Source: Pseudomonas sp. PDM04 (GTDB lineage: Bacteria > Pseudomonadota > Gammaproteobacteria > Pseudomonadales > Pseudomonadaceae). From it: a stretch of 64,000 nucleotides of DNA. The stretch lies in NCBI RefSeq assembly GCF_014851765.1, contig NZ_JACVAI010000009.1, positions 124,001-188,000 on the forward strand. Reading direction: 5' to 3'. Positions 1-8,039 of the stretch are shown piece after piece. The position numbers were made by a program, and so were the translations under genes. Position 1 is the stretch's first letter, and each line of letters begins with the position of its first letter. Under the pieces are notes generated by a model. The model saw only the letters and a list, made by a program, of their open reading frames with translations, was not told the DNA's origin and searched no databases.

Positions 1-1730
1 CCCTGATCGGCAAGAAACTGGTGACCCAGCATAATCCGCTGGGTCCGGCGATGCTCTGCGAGTACTTCATGCGGGCCGGGCGCAATCTCGGCGTGGAGAT
101 CAAGGTCAAGCTGATCGTCCTCAAGCTTTTCGAGCGCTATGTGCTCAGCGACGCCGACCAGCTCTACACCGAGGCCAATGAGTTGCTGATCGCCACCGGC
201 ATATTGCCCGACCTCAAGTCTGCCCCGGGGCGGCGCGCTCTCGACCGTGCCCAGGCCAGCGTCACTGAGCAACCCGTCGAAGCCAGCGCGCCGCTCGACG
301 AGGGTGTGCAGGAAGTGTTCGCTGCGCTGCAGACGCTGCTGCTTCAAGTGCGTGGCAGTGTGGCGCCGACACTGGAACCCAGTGCGCCGGCACAACCGAT
401 CTCCACCCGTGACCTGCTGCGCATGCTCTCGCACTTGCAGCAATACGTGCCGCCCCTGGCGGTGCAGGACGATTTCGACCTGCGCGCCCAGCTCGAGCAG
501 TTGTTGACCCGAATCAGCGTCAAAAGCGGCAAGTCACGGGTGGTTGGCGTCGCCGATGAGGACGTGATCAACCTGATCGCCCTGCTGTTCGAGTGCATCC
601 TCGATGACCGCAATTTGCCGGACTCGCTCAAGGCGCTGATTGCCCGTCTGCAAATTCCGATGCTCAAGGTGGCCGTGCTGGACAAGAGTTTCTTCAGTCG
701 CAGCACCCATCCGGCCCGGCGCCTGCTCAACGAAATTGCCGCGGCGGCCATGGGCTGGGGCGATTGCGACGATCATCAGCGCGACAGCCTGTACCTGCGG
801 ATCGAGCAGGTGGTGCAACGGTTGTTGAACGACTTCGTCGATGATCCGGCGATTTTCTCCGAGCTGCTGGCGGATTTTCTGGCCTTCACCAGCGATGAAC
901 GCCGTCGCAGCGAGCTGCTGGAACAGCGCACTCGCGATGCCGAGGAGGGCCGGGCCAGAACCGAACTGGCACGCCGGCGGGTCGAACAGGCCTTGAACAC
1001 CGTGGTGTTGGGCAAGGTGCTGCCGCAGCAGGTGCTGGCGTTTGTTCAGGACGCCTGGAGCCAGGTCCTGCTGCTGACGTGTCTCAAGCACGGCGAGCCG
1101 TCTGATGAGTGGCGTGCCGACGTGGAGACCCTGGAGCAATTGGTCTGGAGCGTGCAGCGCCACGACGAGCCGGATACCCAGCAGCGGCTGTTGGCGCTGG
1201 TGCCGGGGTTGCTCAAGTCGTTGCGTAGCGGCTTGAGCCGCTCGGCGTTCGATCCGTTCGCCACCGCCGAGTTCTTCAGCGAGCTGGAAAGCCTGCACCT
1301 GCAATTGTTCGAACGCACGGATCAAACCGTGGCCTCCGAGGGTGAGGCCGACACGCCGCTGATGGTGCAAGTGCAGGAGCAGATCCAGTTGCGCACCGCC
1401 GACGAAGGACCGGTCGAGGCAGCCTCGACACGCTTGTCGGTGGATGATGAAAGCCTGGTTCAGGTCGATCGATTGACGCTGGGGTGCTGGGTCGAGTTCC
1501 GGGAAGACGAGGACAACACCCTGCGCTGCAAACTGGCCGCGATCATCGACGCCACGGGCAAATACATCTTCGTCGACCGCACCGGGATGAAGGTGCAGGA
1601 GCGTAGTCGCGCCGGCCTGGCATTGGATTTTCGCCAGGGAGTGGTGCGAGTCCTGGACGATACCCTGCTCTTCGACCGCGCCCTGGAGTCGGTGATCGAG
1701 CACCTGCAACGCCTCAATCGCGGCAAGTGA
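1..1730 (+). CDS. DUF1631 family protein, 5' end outside the window
   Basis: This is the C-terminal part of a large DUF1631 family protein. The reading frame is open from base 3, and the GTG at 21 is internal to a longer frame, so the true start lies upstream. At least 570 residues are visible: a mostly helical region, a charged coiled-coil-like stretch near residues 290-320, and a C-terminal all-beta segment (about residues 475-560, with WVEFREDEDN) that resembles a PilZ-like domain. Orthologues have been labelled thymidine phosphorylase, but I see nothing of that enzyme here. The function is unknown. It sits just upstream of ampD, as I recall for P. aeruginosa. Confidence 0.8.
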   Translation, partial: LIGKKLVTQHNPLGPAMLCEYFMRAGRNLGVEIKVKLIVLKLFERYVLSDADQLYTEANELLIATGILPDLKSAPGRRALDRAQASVTEQPVEASAPLDEGVQEVFAALQTLLLQVRGSVAPTLEPSAPAQPISTRDLLRMLSHLQQYVPPLAVQDDFDLRAQLEQLLTRISVKSGKSRVVGVADEDVINLIALLFECILDDRNLPDSLKALIARLQIPMLKVAVLDKSFFSRSTHPARRLLNEIAAAAMGWGDCDDHQRDSLYLRIEQVVQRLLNDFVDDPAIFSELLADFLAFTSDERRRSELLEQRTRDAEEGRARTELARRRVEQALNTVVLGKVLPQQVLAFVQDAWSQVLLLTCLKHGEPSDEWRADVETLEQLVWSVQRHDEPDTQQRLLALVPGLLKSLRSGLSRSAFDPFATAEFFSELESLHLQLFERTDQTVASEGEADTPLMVQVQEQIQLRTADEGPVEAASTRLSVDDESLVQVDRLTLGCWVEFREDEDNTLRCKLAAIIDATGKYIFVDRTGMKVQERSRAGLALDFRQGVVRVLDDTLLFDRALESVIEHLQRLNRGK

Positions 1731-1794
1731 TCGCACGCCGGGGGGCTATCGCGGCATACTGGGCGCCAACACAGTCGACGTTGAAGGAACCTGT

Positions 1795-2352
1795 ATGCAG
1801 TTGGACCCCGCGAGCGGTTGGTGCCTGGGCGTGAATACCTGCCCCTCTCCCAACTTCAATGCGCGCCCCACGGGCGAAGTTTCCCTGCTGGTGATCCACA
1901 ACATCAGCCTGCCGCCGGCGCAGTTCGCCACCGGCAAGGTGCAGGAATTCTTCCAGAACCGGCTGGATGTCACAGAGCATCCCTACTTCGAGGGGATCGC
2001 TGACCTGCGGGTATCCGCGCATTTCCTGATCGAGCGTGACGGCACGGTCACGCAGTTCGTCTCGTGCCTGGAGCGTGCCTGGCATGCTGGCGTGTCGTGT
2101 TTCGAAGGCCGGGAAACCTGTAACGATTTTTCCGTGGGCATCGAACTGGAAGGCACGGATGATCTGCCGTTCACCGACGCCCAGTACGAGGCATTGGTTG
2201 CCTTGACGTTGCAACTGCAAGGCGCCTTCACGGCGATTACCCCGCAACGCATCTGCGGTCACAGCGACATCGCGCCCGGACGCAAGACTGATCCGGGGCC
2301 GGCGTTCGACTGGGCGCGTTATCGATCCGCCCTGGCACGTAGCCCTGGCTAA
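1795..2352 (+). CDS. ampD: AmpD, 1,6-anhydro-N-acetylmuramyl-L-alanine amidase
   Basis: Cytoplasmic zinc amidase of cell-wall recycling. It cuts the stem peptide from anhydroMurNAc-peptides and so lowers the muropeptide signal that activates AmpR and AmpC. The 185-residue product has the amidase_2 pattern: a first zinc histidine in LVIHNIS, a central WHAGVS block, and the C-terminal GHSDIAPGRKTDPGP motif with the second histidine and aspartate. There is no signal peptide, which separates it from the periplasmic AmiD-type paralogues. An AAGGA ribosome site lies 8 bases before the ATG. ampE follows after 12 bases, so the two are co-transcribed. Confidence 0.95.
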   Translation: MQLDPASGWCLGVNTCPSPNFNARPTGEVSLLVIHNISLPPAQFATGKVQEFFQNRLDVTEHPYFEGIADLRVSAHFLIERDGTVTQFVSCLERAWHAGVSCFEGRETCNDFSVGIELEGTDDLPFTDAQYEALVALTLQLQGAFTAITPQRICGHSDIAPGRKTDPGPAFDWARYRSALARSPG

Positions 2353-2364
2353 AGAGGTACAACG

Positions 2365-3201
2365 ATGAGTTTTCTGGTGTTGCTGTTGGCGGTGTGGATC
2401 GAGAAGTTCTCGGCCCTGCGCCATCGGATTCAACGTGACGGCGGTTGGGTGCGCGAGCTGCACAAGCTCGAGTCCAGCCCGCGCCTGATCAATCACCCCT
2501 GGTGGGTATTGGTGATCCTGGTGTTGCTGCCGGTGGCATTGCTGGGGCTGTTGCTGGTAGTGCTGGAGCCGGTCGCGTATGGGTTGCTGGCGTTGCCGGT
2601 GCATTTGCTGGTGGTGATTTACAGCCTGGGACGAGGTGATCTGCAGGGCGGTCTCGGGCCGTTTCGGGATGCCTGGCGCCGGGAGGACCTGCAAGCGGCC
2701 GCCCACGTGGCCAAGCGTGACCTCGATATCTGCGCCGACAGCGGCGAGCAGTTGCTGGAACGGGTCCAGGGCCATCTGCTGTGGCAGGCCTACCAGAGCT
2801 TTTTCGCGGTGATTTTCTGGTACTTCCTCCTCGGGCCGGTGGCTGCGTTGAGTTACCGGTTGCTCGCCCTGGCCGAAACGCATGGAAAAAACCCGGTCGT
2901 CGTCGAGTGCGCGACGCAACTGCGCCATGCGTTCGACTGGGTGCCGGTGCGCCTGCTGGCGGCGAGCTTCGCCCTGGTCGGCAATTTTGTCGCGGTGAGC
3001 CGGGTCATGCTGCATGAGTTGTTGAACTGGAATATCAGCGCCGCGCAACTGATCGAGAGAATCGGGCTGGTGGCGGGTGAAATTCCTGCCCCGGTGGCCG
3101 GGCCGGATGGCATCAATAACCTTGATCGGCTCTGGGAATTGCTGCTGCGCGCGGCGGTGCTCTGGTACGCCGGTTTCGCCTTGTGGACGGTGCTGCCCTA
3201 A
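2365..3201 (+). CDS. ampE: AmpE, inner-membrane regulatory modulator
   Basis: Polytopic inner-membrane protein of 278 residues, the usual partner of AmpD. Hydrophobic segments lie near residues 48-85 (two), 140-165, 190-210 and at the C-terminus. The start MSFLVLLLAVWIEKFS is typical of the family. AmpE is described as a signalling modulator for beta-lactamase induction, but its biochemical role is poorly known. The ATG is preceded by AAAGAGG. A GC-rich hairpin follows the stop codon. Confidence 0.93.
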   Translation: MSFLVLLLAVWIEKFSALRHRIQRDGGWVRELHKLESSPRLINHPWWVLVILVLLPVALLGLLLVVLEPVAYGLLALPVHLLVVIYSLGRGDLQGGLGPFRDAWRREDLQAAAHVAKRDLDICADSGEQLLERVQGHLLWQAYQSFFAVIFWYFLLGPVAALSYRLLALAETHGKNPVVVECATQLRHAFDWVPVRLLAASFALVGNFVAVSRVMLHELLNWNISAAQLIERIGLVAGEIPAPVAGPDGINNLDRLWELLLRAAVLWYAGFALWTVLP

Positions 3202-3212
3202 GCCGAATGCCT

Positions 3213-3235
3213 AGCCGCAGGGCAAGCCTGCGGCT
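3213..3235 (+). terminator. Stem-loop after ampE
   Basis: AGCCGCAGG and CCTGCGGCT form a perfect 9-bp stem with a 5-base loop, 12 bases after the ampE stop. No real T-run follows, so this is a weak terminator or a 3' stabilising hairpin. Confidence 0.5.
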
Positions 3236-3262
3236 GTCGGTTTGAGACCGTTCCCGTTAACT

Positions 3263-3289
3263 TTAAGTTACAAAACCCCTTGTCGATTT
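3263..3289 (+). promoter_or_regulatory. Probable sigma-28 (FliA) promoter of the chemoreceptor gene
   Basis: TTAAGTTA, an 11-base spacer and GTCGATTT match the flagellar sigma-28 consensus TAAAGTTT-N11-GCCGATAA at 6 of 8 and 5 of 8 positions, with exactly the consensus spacing. It lies about 90 bases before the GTG of a methyl-accepting chemotaxis gene, a class often controlled by FliA. This rests on sequence match and context only. Confidence 0.55.
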
Positions 3290-3379
3290 GAGTTATACAA
3301 CGGTAGCGCTCAATAGTGGCTATCTGCTGTCGATGCGCGCCTGCCAATAAAAATAAGAAATCGAAAGGGGGGACTTCCA

Positions 3380-5410
3380 GTGAAGAGCTTGCTCTATCCC
3401 GCTGTCGCGCTGATGAACCGCCTGAGCTTCGGCATGAAGTTCAGCCTGATCAGTATCCTGTTCCTGGTGCCGATGTTGGTGACCAACTTTTACCTGGTGC
3501 GCGATTCCTATCGTGAATTCCAGGGCACTCAGGTGGAACTGCAGAGCCTCGATCTGCTGGGCAGCAGCCTGACCCTGCGACGCGACCTGGAAACCCTGAA
3601 TAACCTGGTGCAGATCAACGTCGTGCTCGGTCAGGCCGGCAAGGCCGGTGACGTCGAATCCAGGATCACGGCCCTTGAACAGGGTGTGCTGGCCCGTCTG
3701 CAAGGGTTGACGGCAATGACCATCGATCCTGAGCAGGTCGCCGTGTTCGATGGCAAGCGGGATGAAATGATCGGCGCGTTCAAGGCCCAGCAGACGGAAA
3801 ACTCGTTGCAAAGCAAAAGTGCGCTGATCGGCAAGCTGCTGGGCAATGCACAGATTTTCAGCCAGATCATCGCCAGCCAGGCGGGGTTGAGCCGTGACAC
3901 CCAGGGCGACATGCGCCAGCTCACCGAACTCATCACCAACATCACGCCACCTGTCACCCAGTTGCTGGGCGACGGTCGCGCCATGGGCGCCTACTCCCTG
4001 GGGCAGGGGTTTCTCAATTCGTCGTCGAGTACGCGGTTCGATGAGTTGTTGGCGCAGATCGAAAAGCAGCAGGCGGAATACGGCCTGAAACTCCAGGATG
4101 CGCTGGGCTCGAGCAAGGCCGCGCGGGAAACCCTGGCGGCCCAGGCCGAGATCAGCAAGGCGTCGTTGAAAAAGGCCAGTGAACTGTTCGAAGAGCAGGT
4201 TGTGATGGCCGATACCCTCGAGGCGCCGTGGCAGGCTTTCTACGATCAGGTCAGCGGCCTGATGGAGCAGACCTACCAGCTCAACGACGCGACCCTGAAA
4301 TTCCTCGATACCCAGTTGCAGCAGCGCCTGATCCAGAACCGCACCCACATGCTCTTGCAGGCCATCGCGCTGTCGGTGGTGTTCGTGCTGATTTTCTATC
4401 TCTACGGCGGTTTCTATGCCTCGACGCGCACTACCCTCAGGCGCCTGGGCGCGATGATGGACAAGGTGGCGGCCGGCGACATGACGGTGACCTTCAACGC
4501 GAACAGCCGTGATGAACTGGGCGAGTTGGGCGAGGTGTTCAACGGCACCGTGAAGAAAATCCATGACCTGATCGAGCGGGTTGGCCAGACCGTCGCGGAA
4601 GTCGAGCGTCAGGCCGGGCAGGTCGAGACCGTCTCCGCCCGCAGCAACCAGGCTGTCGCGGGGCAGCGTACACAGATCGAACAGGTGGCGACGGCAATGA
4701 ACCAGATGTCGGCCACGTCCCAGGAGGTGGCTCGCAGTGCGGCCGCAGCGGTCAGCAGCGCCCACAGCGTCAATGACGAAACCATCAACGGGCGCGGCCT
4801 GGTGGAGTCGCAGCAGGGCAGCATTGCGGCATTGGCCGGCGAGATCGATCAGTCGGTGCGGGTGATCAACCAGTTGGCCAGCGACAGCCAGTCCATCAGT
4901 ACGGTGCTGGAGGTGATCAAAAGCATTGCCGAGCAGACCAACCTGCTGGCGCTCAACGCAGCCATCGAGGCGGCGCGGGCAGGGGAACAGGGTCGCGGTT
5001 TTGCCGTGGTGGCGGACGAGGTCCGGACCCTGGCCAAGCGCACCCAGCAATCGACCGAAGAAATCGAACAGATGATCGCCAGGCTGCACAGCGGCGTCGG
5101 TGCCGCGGTGAAGGCCATGGGCACCAGTCATCAAATGGCCAGCGGTACGGTTGGGCAGTCGGAAAAAGTCCAACAGGCGTTGGAAAACATCCTCGGTGCT
5201 GTAGGAATGATCGTCGATCAGAACCAGCAGATCGCTGCCGCCGTCGAACAGCAGACGGCCGTGGCGCACGACATCGACCAGAACATCGTCGAGATCAACC
5301 GGGCTGGCGAGCGCACTGCCGAAGGCGCACACCAGACCGAGGACGCCAGCCGGGCGTTGTCGGTACAGGTGCTGGAGCTCAAGCAACTGATCAACGCGTT
5401 CCGGGTGTAA
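3380..5410 (+). CDS. Methyl-accepting chemotaxis protein
   Basis: Inner-membrane chemoreceptor of 676 residues. TM1 lies near residues 18-38 (FSLISILFLVPMLVTNF), followed by a long helical periplasmic sensor of about 280 residues with no PAS or Cache signature that I can see. TM2 is near 322-342, then a HAMP segment around 345-400. The cytoplasmic signalling hairpin contains the conserved tip EQTNLLALNAAIEAARAGE and the following GRGFAVVADEVR. The GTG start at 3380 is chosen because AAAGGGGGG stands 8 bases before it. The ligand is unknown. The position next to ampDE matches the transducer I remember beside ampE in P. aeruginosa. Confidence 0.92.
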   Translation: MKSLLYPAVALMNRLSFGMKFSLISILFLVPMLVTNFYLVRDSYREFQGTQVELQSLDLLGSSLTLRRDLETLNNLVQINVVLGQAGKAGDVESRITALEQGVLARLQGLTAMTIDPEQVAVFDGKRDEMIGAFKAQQTENSLQSKSALIGKLLGNAQIFSQIIASQAGLSRDTQGDMRQLTELITNITPPVTQLLGDGRAMGAYSLGQGFLNSSSSTRFDELLAQIEKQQAEYGLKLQDALGSSKAARETLAAQAEISKASLKKASELFEEQVVMADTLEAPWQAFYDQVSGLMEQTYQLNDATLKFLDTQLQQRLIQNRTHMLLQAIALSVVFVLIFYLYGGFYASTRTTLRRLGAMMDKVAAGDMTVTFNANSRDELGELGEVFNGTVKKIHDLIERVGQTVAEVERQAGQVETVSARSNQAVAGQRTQIEQVATAMNQMSATSQEVARSAAAAVSSAHSVNDETINGRGLVESQQGSIAALAGEIDQSVRVINQLASDSQSISTVLEVIKSIAEQTNLLALNAAIEAARAGEQGRGFAVVADEVRTLAKRTQQSTEEIEQMIARLHSGVGAAVKAMGTSHQMASGTVGQSEKVQQALENILGAVGMIVDQNQQIAAAVEQQTAVAHDIDQNIVEINRAGERTAEGAHQTEDASRALSVQVLELKQLINAFRV

Positions 5411-5426
5411 GGCCTGCCGGACCCGC

Positions 5427-5448
5427 AGGAGCGAGCGTGCTCGCTCCT
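5427..5448. repeat. REP-type palindrome, compact single form
   Basis: AGGAGCGAGC, two bases, then GCTCGCTCCT: a perfect 10-2-10 palindrome, 16 bases after the chemoreceptor stop. It belongs to the same family as the paired REPs elsewhere in the window, but as one fused palindrome. Confidence 0.8.
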
Positions 5449-5583
5449 ACAGGTTTCGGTGCACATTTTGTAATACTTGTTACCCCACCGCGTCGGCCCT
5501 ATCTGGTTTTCCTCCAGGCTCTGGTTTTTGCTCTTCAATGAAGGATGATCCACAACCCTGACCTACCTTGAGGAGGCTCGGTT

Positions 5584-5973
5584 ATGTCCGTCGCTATCAC
5601 TGGAATCCACGGCCAATGCGCCCATTGCGCAAGCATTTGTCTGCTTGCACCCTGGCAGCTCAACGCCATCGCCATCAATGAAGCCTTTCCCTGTTCCCAC
5701 TGCCACAAAGCCTTGAAGTTGAGTGACCCGAAACAGATCAGGCGGATCAAGTCGCTGGACTCGCTCGCGCTGCTGCGCGCCAGTACCTTGGTCATGGTTT
5801 GCACCGCGATGCTGGTGGCATTGGTGATGGAGTGGGTCGGGTTGCTCAGCGTGATCGAGCAGATCAACTTTACCCTGGTGGCGATTCTGATCTATCTGGT
5901 CGTTGTGCAATACGCGAGGCACCGGCAACACATCACACTGATTCTGGAAGCGGCCAGGGCACACGCCGACTGA
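5584..5973 (+). CDS. Small membrane protein with N-terminal cysteine pairs
   Basis: Unrecognised 129-residue protein. The N-terminal 45 residues hold CAHCASIC and, 25 residues on, CSHC, spaced like a zinc ribbon. Two hydrophobic segments follow (about residues 64-88 and 95-115), then a short basic tail. An inner-membrane protein with a cytoplasmic zinc-binding head is a reasonable reading; the ligand residues are visible but the metal is inferred. A very strong ribosome site (GAGGAGG) precedes the ATG. It converges on tatD with a 2-base gap. Confidence 0.75.
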   Translation: MSVAITGIHGQCAHCASICLLAPWQLNAIAINEAFPCSHCHKALKLSDPKQIRRIKSLDSLALLRASTLVMVCTAMLVALVMEWVGLLSVIEQINFTLVAILIYLVVVQYARHRQHITLILEAARAHAD

Positions 5974-5975
5974 CG

Positions 5976-6752
5976 CTACCAGTTGAACAGCTCGCAGGCA
6001 TTGGCCGTGCTCGCGGCGGCCAGTTGCTCGGGGCTGATCGACAAGATGTGCGCCAGTGCCGAGCAGATCGCCGGCAAGTGCGCCGGGCTGTTGCGCTGGC
6101 CGGCAAACATGGCAGGCGCCATGTCCGGCGAATCGGTTTCCAGCACCACGGACGCCAGCGGCAATTCGGCCAGCACGCGGTGCATGCGCAAGGCCTGTGG
6201 CCAGGTGGCGGCACCGCCCAGGCCCAACCTGAAACCGAGCCTGATGTACTCCCGGGCCTCTTCGCGACTGCCGGCGAAGGCGTGGATGATGCCGGCGCGT
6301 TTGAGCTTGAAGCGTTTGAGGGTGGCGATCACCGCCGCATGACTGCGCCGTACGTGCACCAGCACGGGCAGATTGAAGTCGACGGCCAGTTGCAACTGGG
6401 CTTCGAACAACGCCTGCTGGCGTTCGCGATCAAGGGTCTCGATGAAGTAGTCCAGGCCGATTTCGCCGACGGCGCAGAGCTGGCGGTGACCGGCCAGGCG
6501 ACTCAGCCAGTCACCCAGTTCACGCAGATCTTCGGGTCGATGCTGCTCCAGGTACACAGGATGCAGGCCAAAGGCTGCGTGCAGGTCCGGATCGCCCTGC
6601 ACCAGCTCCCAGACCCGCTGCCAGTTGCCCTGGTGAACGCCCAACACCACCATCCGACGCACGCCGAGGGCGCGACTTTCGGCCATCAATGCCTGGCGGT
6701 CGGCGTCGAAGTCCGGGAAGTCGAGGTGGGTATGGGTGTCGATCAGCTCCAC
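5976..6752 (-). CDS. TatD family metal-dependent hydrolase
   Basis: Amidohydrolase-fold nuclease or hydrolase of 258 residues. The metal-binding DTHTHLDF motif is at residues 5-12, then GLHPVY, GEIGLDYF, LPVLVHVR and the C-terminal LETDSPDM, in the order seen in the TatD/YjjV family. TatD proteins act as 3'-5' DNases or deacylases; the substrate here is unknown. Translation starts at GTG 6752, and the ribosome site (AGGA) lies inside the last codons of cra, which ends 3 bases away. The pair is probably translationally coupled. Confidence 0.9.
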   Translation of the reverse strand: MELIDTHTHLDFPDFDADRQALMAESRALGVRRMVVLGVHQGNWQRVWELVQGDPDLHAAFGLHPVYLEQHRPEDLRELGDWLSRLAGHRQLCAVGEIGLDYFIETLDRERQQALFEAQLQLAVDFNLPVLVHVRRSHAAVIATLKRFKLKRAGIIHAFAGSREEAREYIRLGFRLGLGGAATWPQALRMHRVLAELPLASVVLETDSPDMAPAMFAGQRNSPAHLPAICSALAHILSISPEQLAAASTANACELFNW

Positions 6753-6755
6753 GGC

Positions 6756-7787
6756 TCAGTCCTGGCGAATTCGCTGCTTGAAGGTCCGCGCGATGGCGTG
6801 CACGCCGGGTTGGTAGTCCGACTGCTCGATGGCGGCGAGGGCCAGTTGCAGCGCCTTGTCGGCGATCAACTGATGCTGCTGGGCCATCGCGTTGACCGGC
6901 AGGGGCAGGAAGTCCAGCAGCTGCGTGTCGCCAAAGGTGCCGAGGCGCAGGGGGCGGGATTTCAGCGGGAAATCGTGCAAGGCATCGAACACACCCTGCA
7001 GCAGCACATAGGATGTGGTGACCAGCGCATCCGGCAGATGCCCCAGGCGCTCAAGCAGTTCTTCCATCAATTGCTTGCCCCATTCGCGGCTGAACGACTC
7101 GCCGTGTTCGATCAGGATCTCGCCGGTGAATCCATCCAGCGCCTCCTTGAACCCGGCGGCCCGCTCCTGGCTGATGCTCAGTTCAGGGCGCGCGCCGATC
7201 AGGGCGATCTGCCGGGGGACGGGGTCGAGCAGGCTGCGCGTCAGCTGCAGGCTGGCTTCGCGGTCGTCGCTGATCACCGAACAGAAGTCGTCAGGCGCCA
7301 TGACCCGGTCGATGGCGATGATCGGCATCCCCTTGGCTTGCAACTGACGGTAGCTGTCGTCATCGGCTGGCAGGCAACTGGCGACGATCAAGGCGTCGCA
7401 GCGCCGGGCGCGGAACAATTGCAGCAATTGCCGCTCGCTGTCCGGCGCATCGTCGGAGCTGGCGATCAACAGTTGATAGCCACGCGCCCGGGCCCCCTGT
7501 TCCAGCAACTTGGCGATCCGCGCATAACTGGGGTTTTCCAGGTCCGGCAGGATGAAGCCCAGGGTGCGGGTATGCCGGCTGCGCAGCCCCGCCGCTTGCG
7601 GGTTGGGCGTAAAGCCATGAAGTTCGACGACCGCGCGCACGCGCTCGACGGTGGCGCTGCTGATCCGTTGCTGTTCAGCCTTGCCATTGATGACATAACT
7701 GGCGGTGGTCACGGACACACCGGCCAACTGTGCAATATCACTGAGTTTCAAACCGGGATTTCCTTTTTTTCGGGCGTGCCCCGACAT
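6756..7787 (-). CDS. cra: Cra/FruR, LacI-family fructose repressor
   Basis: LacI-family regulator of 343 residues. The N-terminal helix-turn-helix is LKLSDIAQLAGVSVTTASYV, followed by the hinge and a sugar-binding core. It is divergent from fruBKA, with an ideal operator between them, so it is the fructose-1-phosphate-responsive repressor of that operon. I chose ATG 7787 over the in-frame TTG 7796 because TAGGA lies 9 bases before the ATG but directly abuts the TTG. Residues 2-10 (SGHARKKGN) form a basic extension before the usual LKLSDIA start. Confidence 0.92.
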   Translation of the reverse strand: MSGHARKKGNPGLKLSDIAQLAGVSVTTASYVINGKAEQQRISSATVERVRAVVELHGFTPNPQAAGLRSRHTRTLGFILPDLENPSYARIAKLLEQGARARGYQLLIASSDDAPDSERQLLQLFRARRCDALIVASCLPADDDSYRQLQAKGMPIIAIDRVMAPDDFCSVISDDREASLQLTRSLLDPVPRQIALIGARPELSISQERAAGFKEALDGFTGEILIEHGESFSREWGKQLMEELLERLGHLPDALVTTSYVLLQGVFDALHDFPLKSRPLRLGTFGDTQLLDFLPLPVNAMAQQHQLIADKALQLALAAIEQSDYQPGVHAIARTFKQRIRQD

Positions 7788-7894
7788 TTTCGCCAATCCT
7801 ACCCGATTCGGGCATGCACCCTATTGTCGCAACCATCCGACAGGTTGGGCTTCAACCCTGAAAGATTATCGAGTAACGTGCCCAACATTCTAGA

Positions 7895-7906
7895 TTAAAC
7901 GTTTCA
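7895..7906 (+). promoter_or_regulatory. Cra operator in the cra-fruB intergenic region
   Basis: TTAAACGTTTCA is, as I recall it, the box reported for Pseudomonas Cra. It lies 134 bases before fruB and 108 bases before cra, so it could serve both. Binding is inferred from the sequence and from the flanking cra and fru genes. Confidence 0.8.
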
Positions 7907-8039
7907 GCAAGCGTATTTTCTACACATTAGGTGCATTTGGCCGGTTCTGCCGCGAAACCGCCAAAAGTTGCGACCAAGCGCCTAAGCTGACTCATTCAAA
8001 ACAATACCTGGCGCCCCGAGGTGCCAAAAAGGAGAACGC

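Noticed and set aside
3320..5386. 688-codon open frame antisense to the chemoreceptor gene
   Set aside because: Shadow of a GC-rich gene. The sense frame has full MCP domains and a ribosome site; the antisense product is Gln/His/Arg-rich and matches no family.
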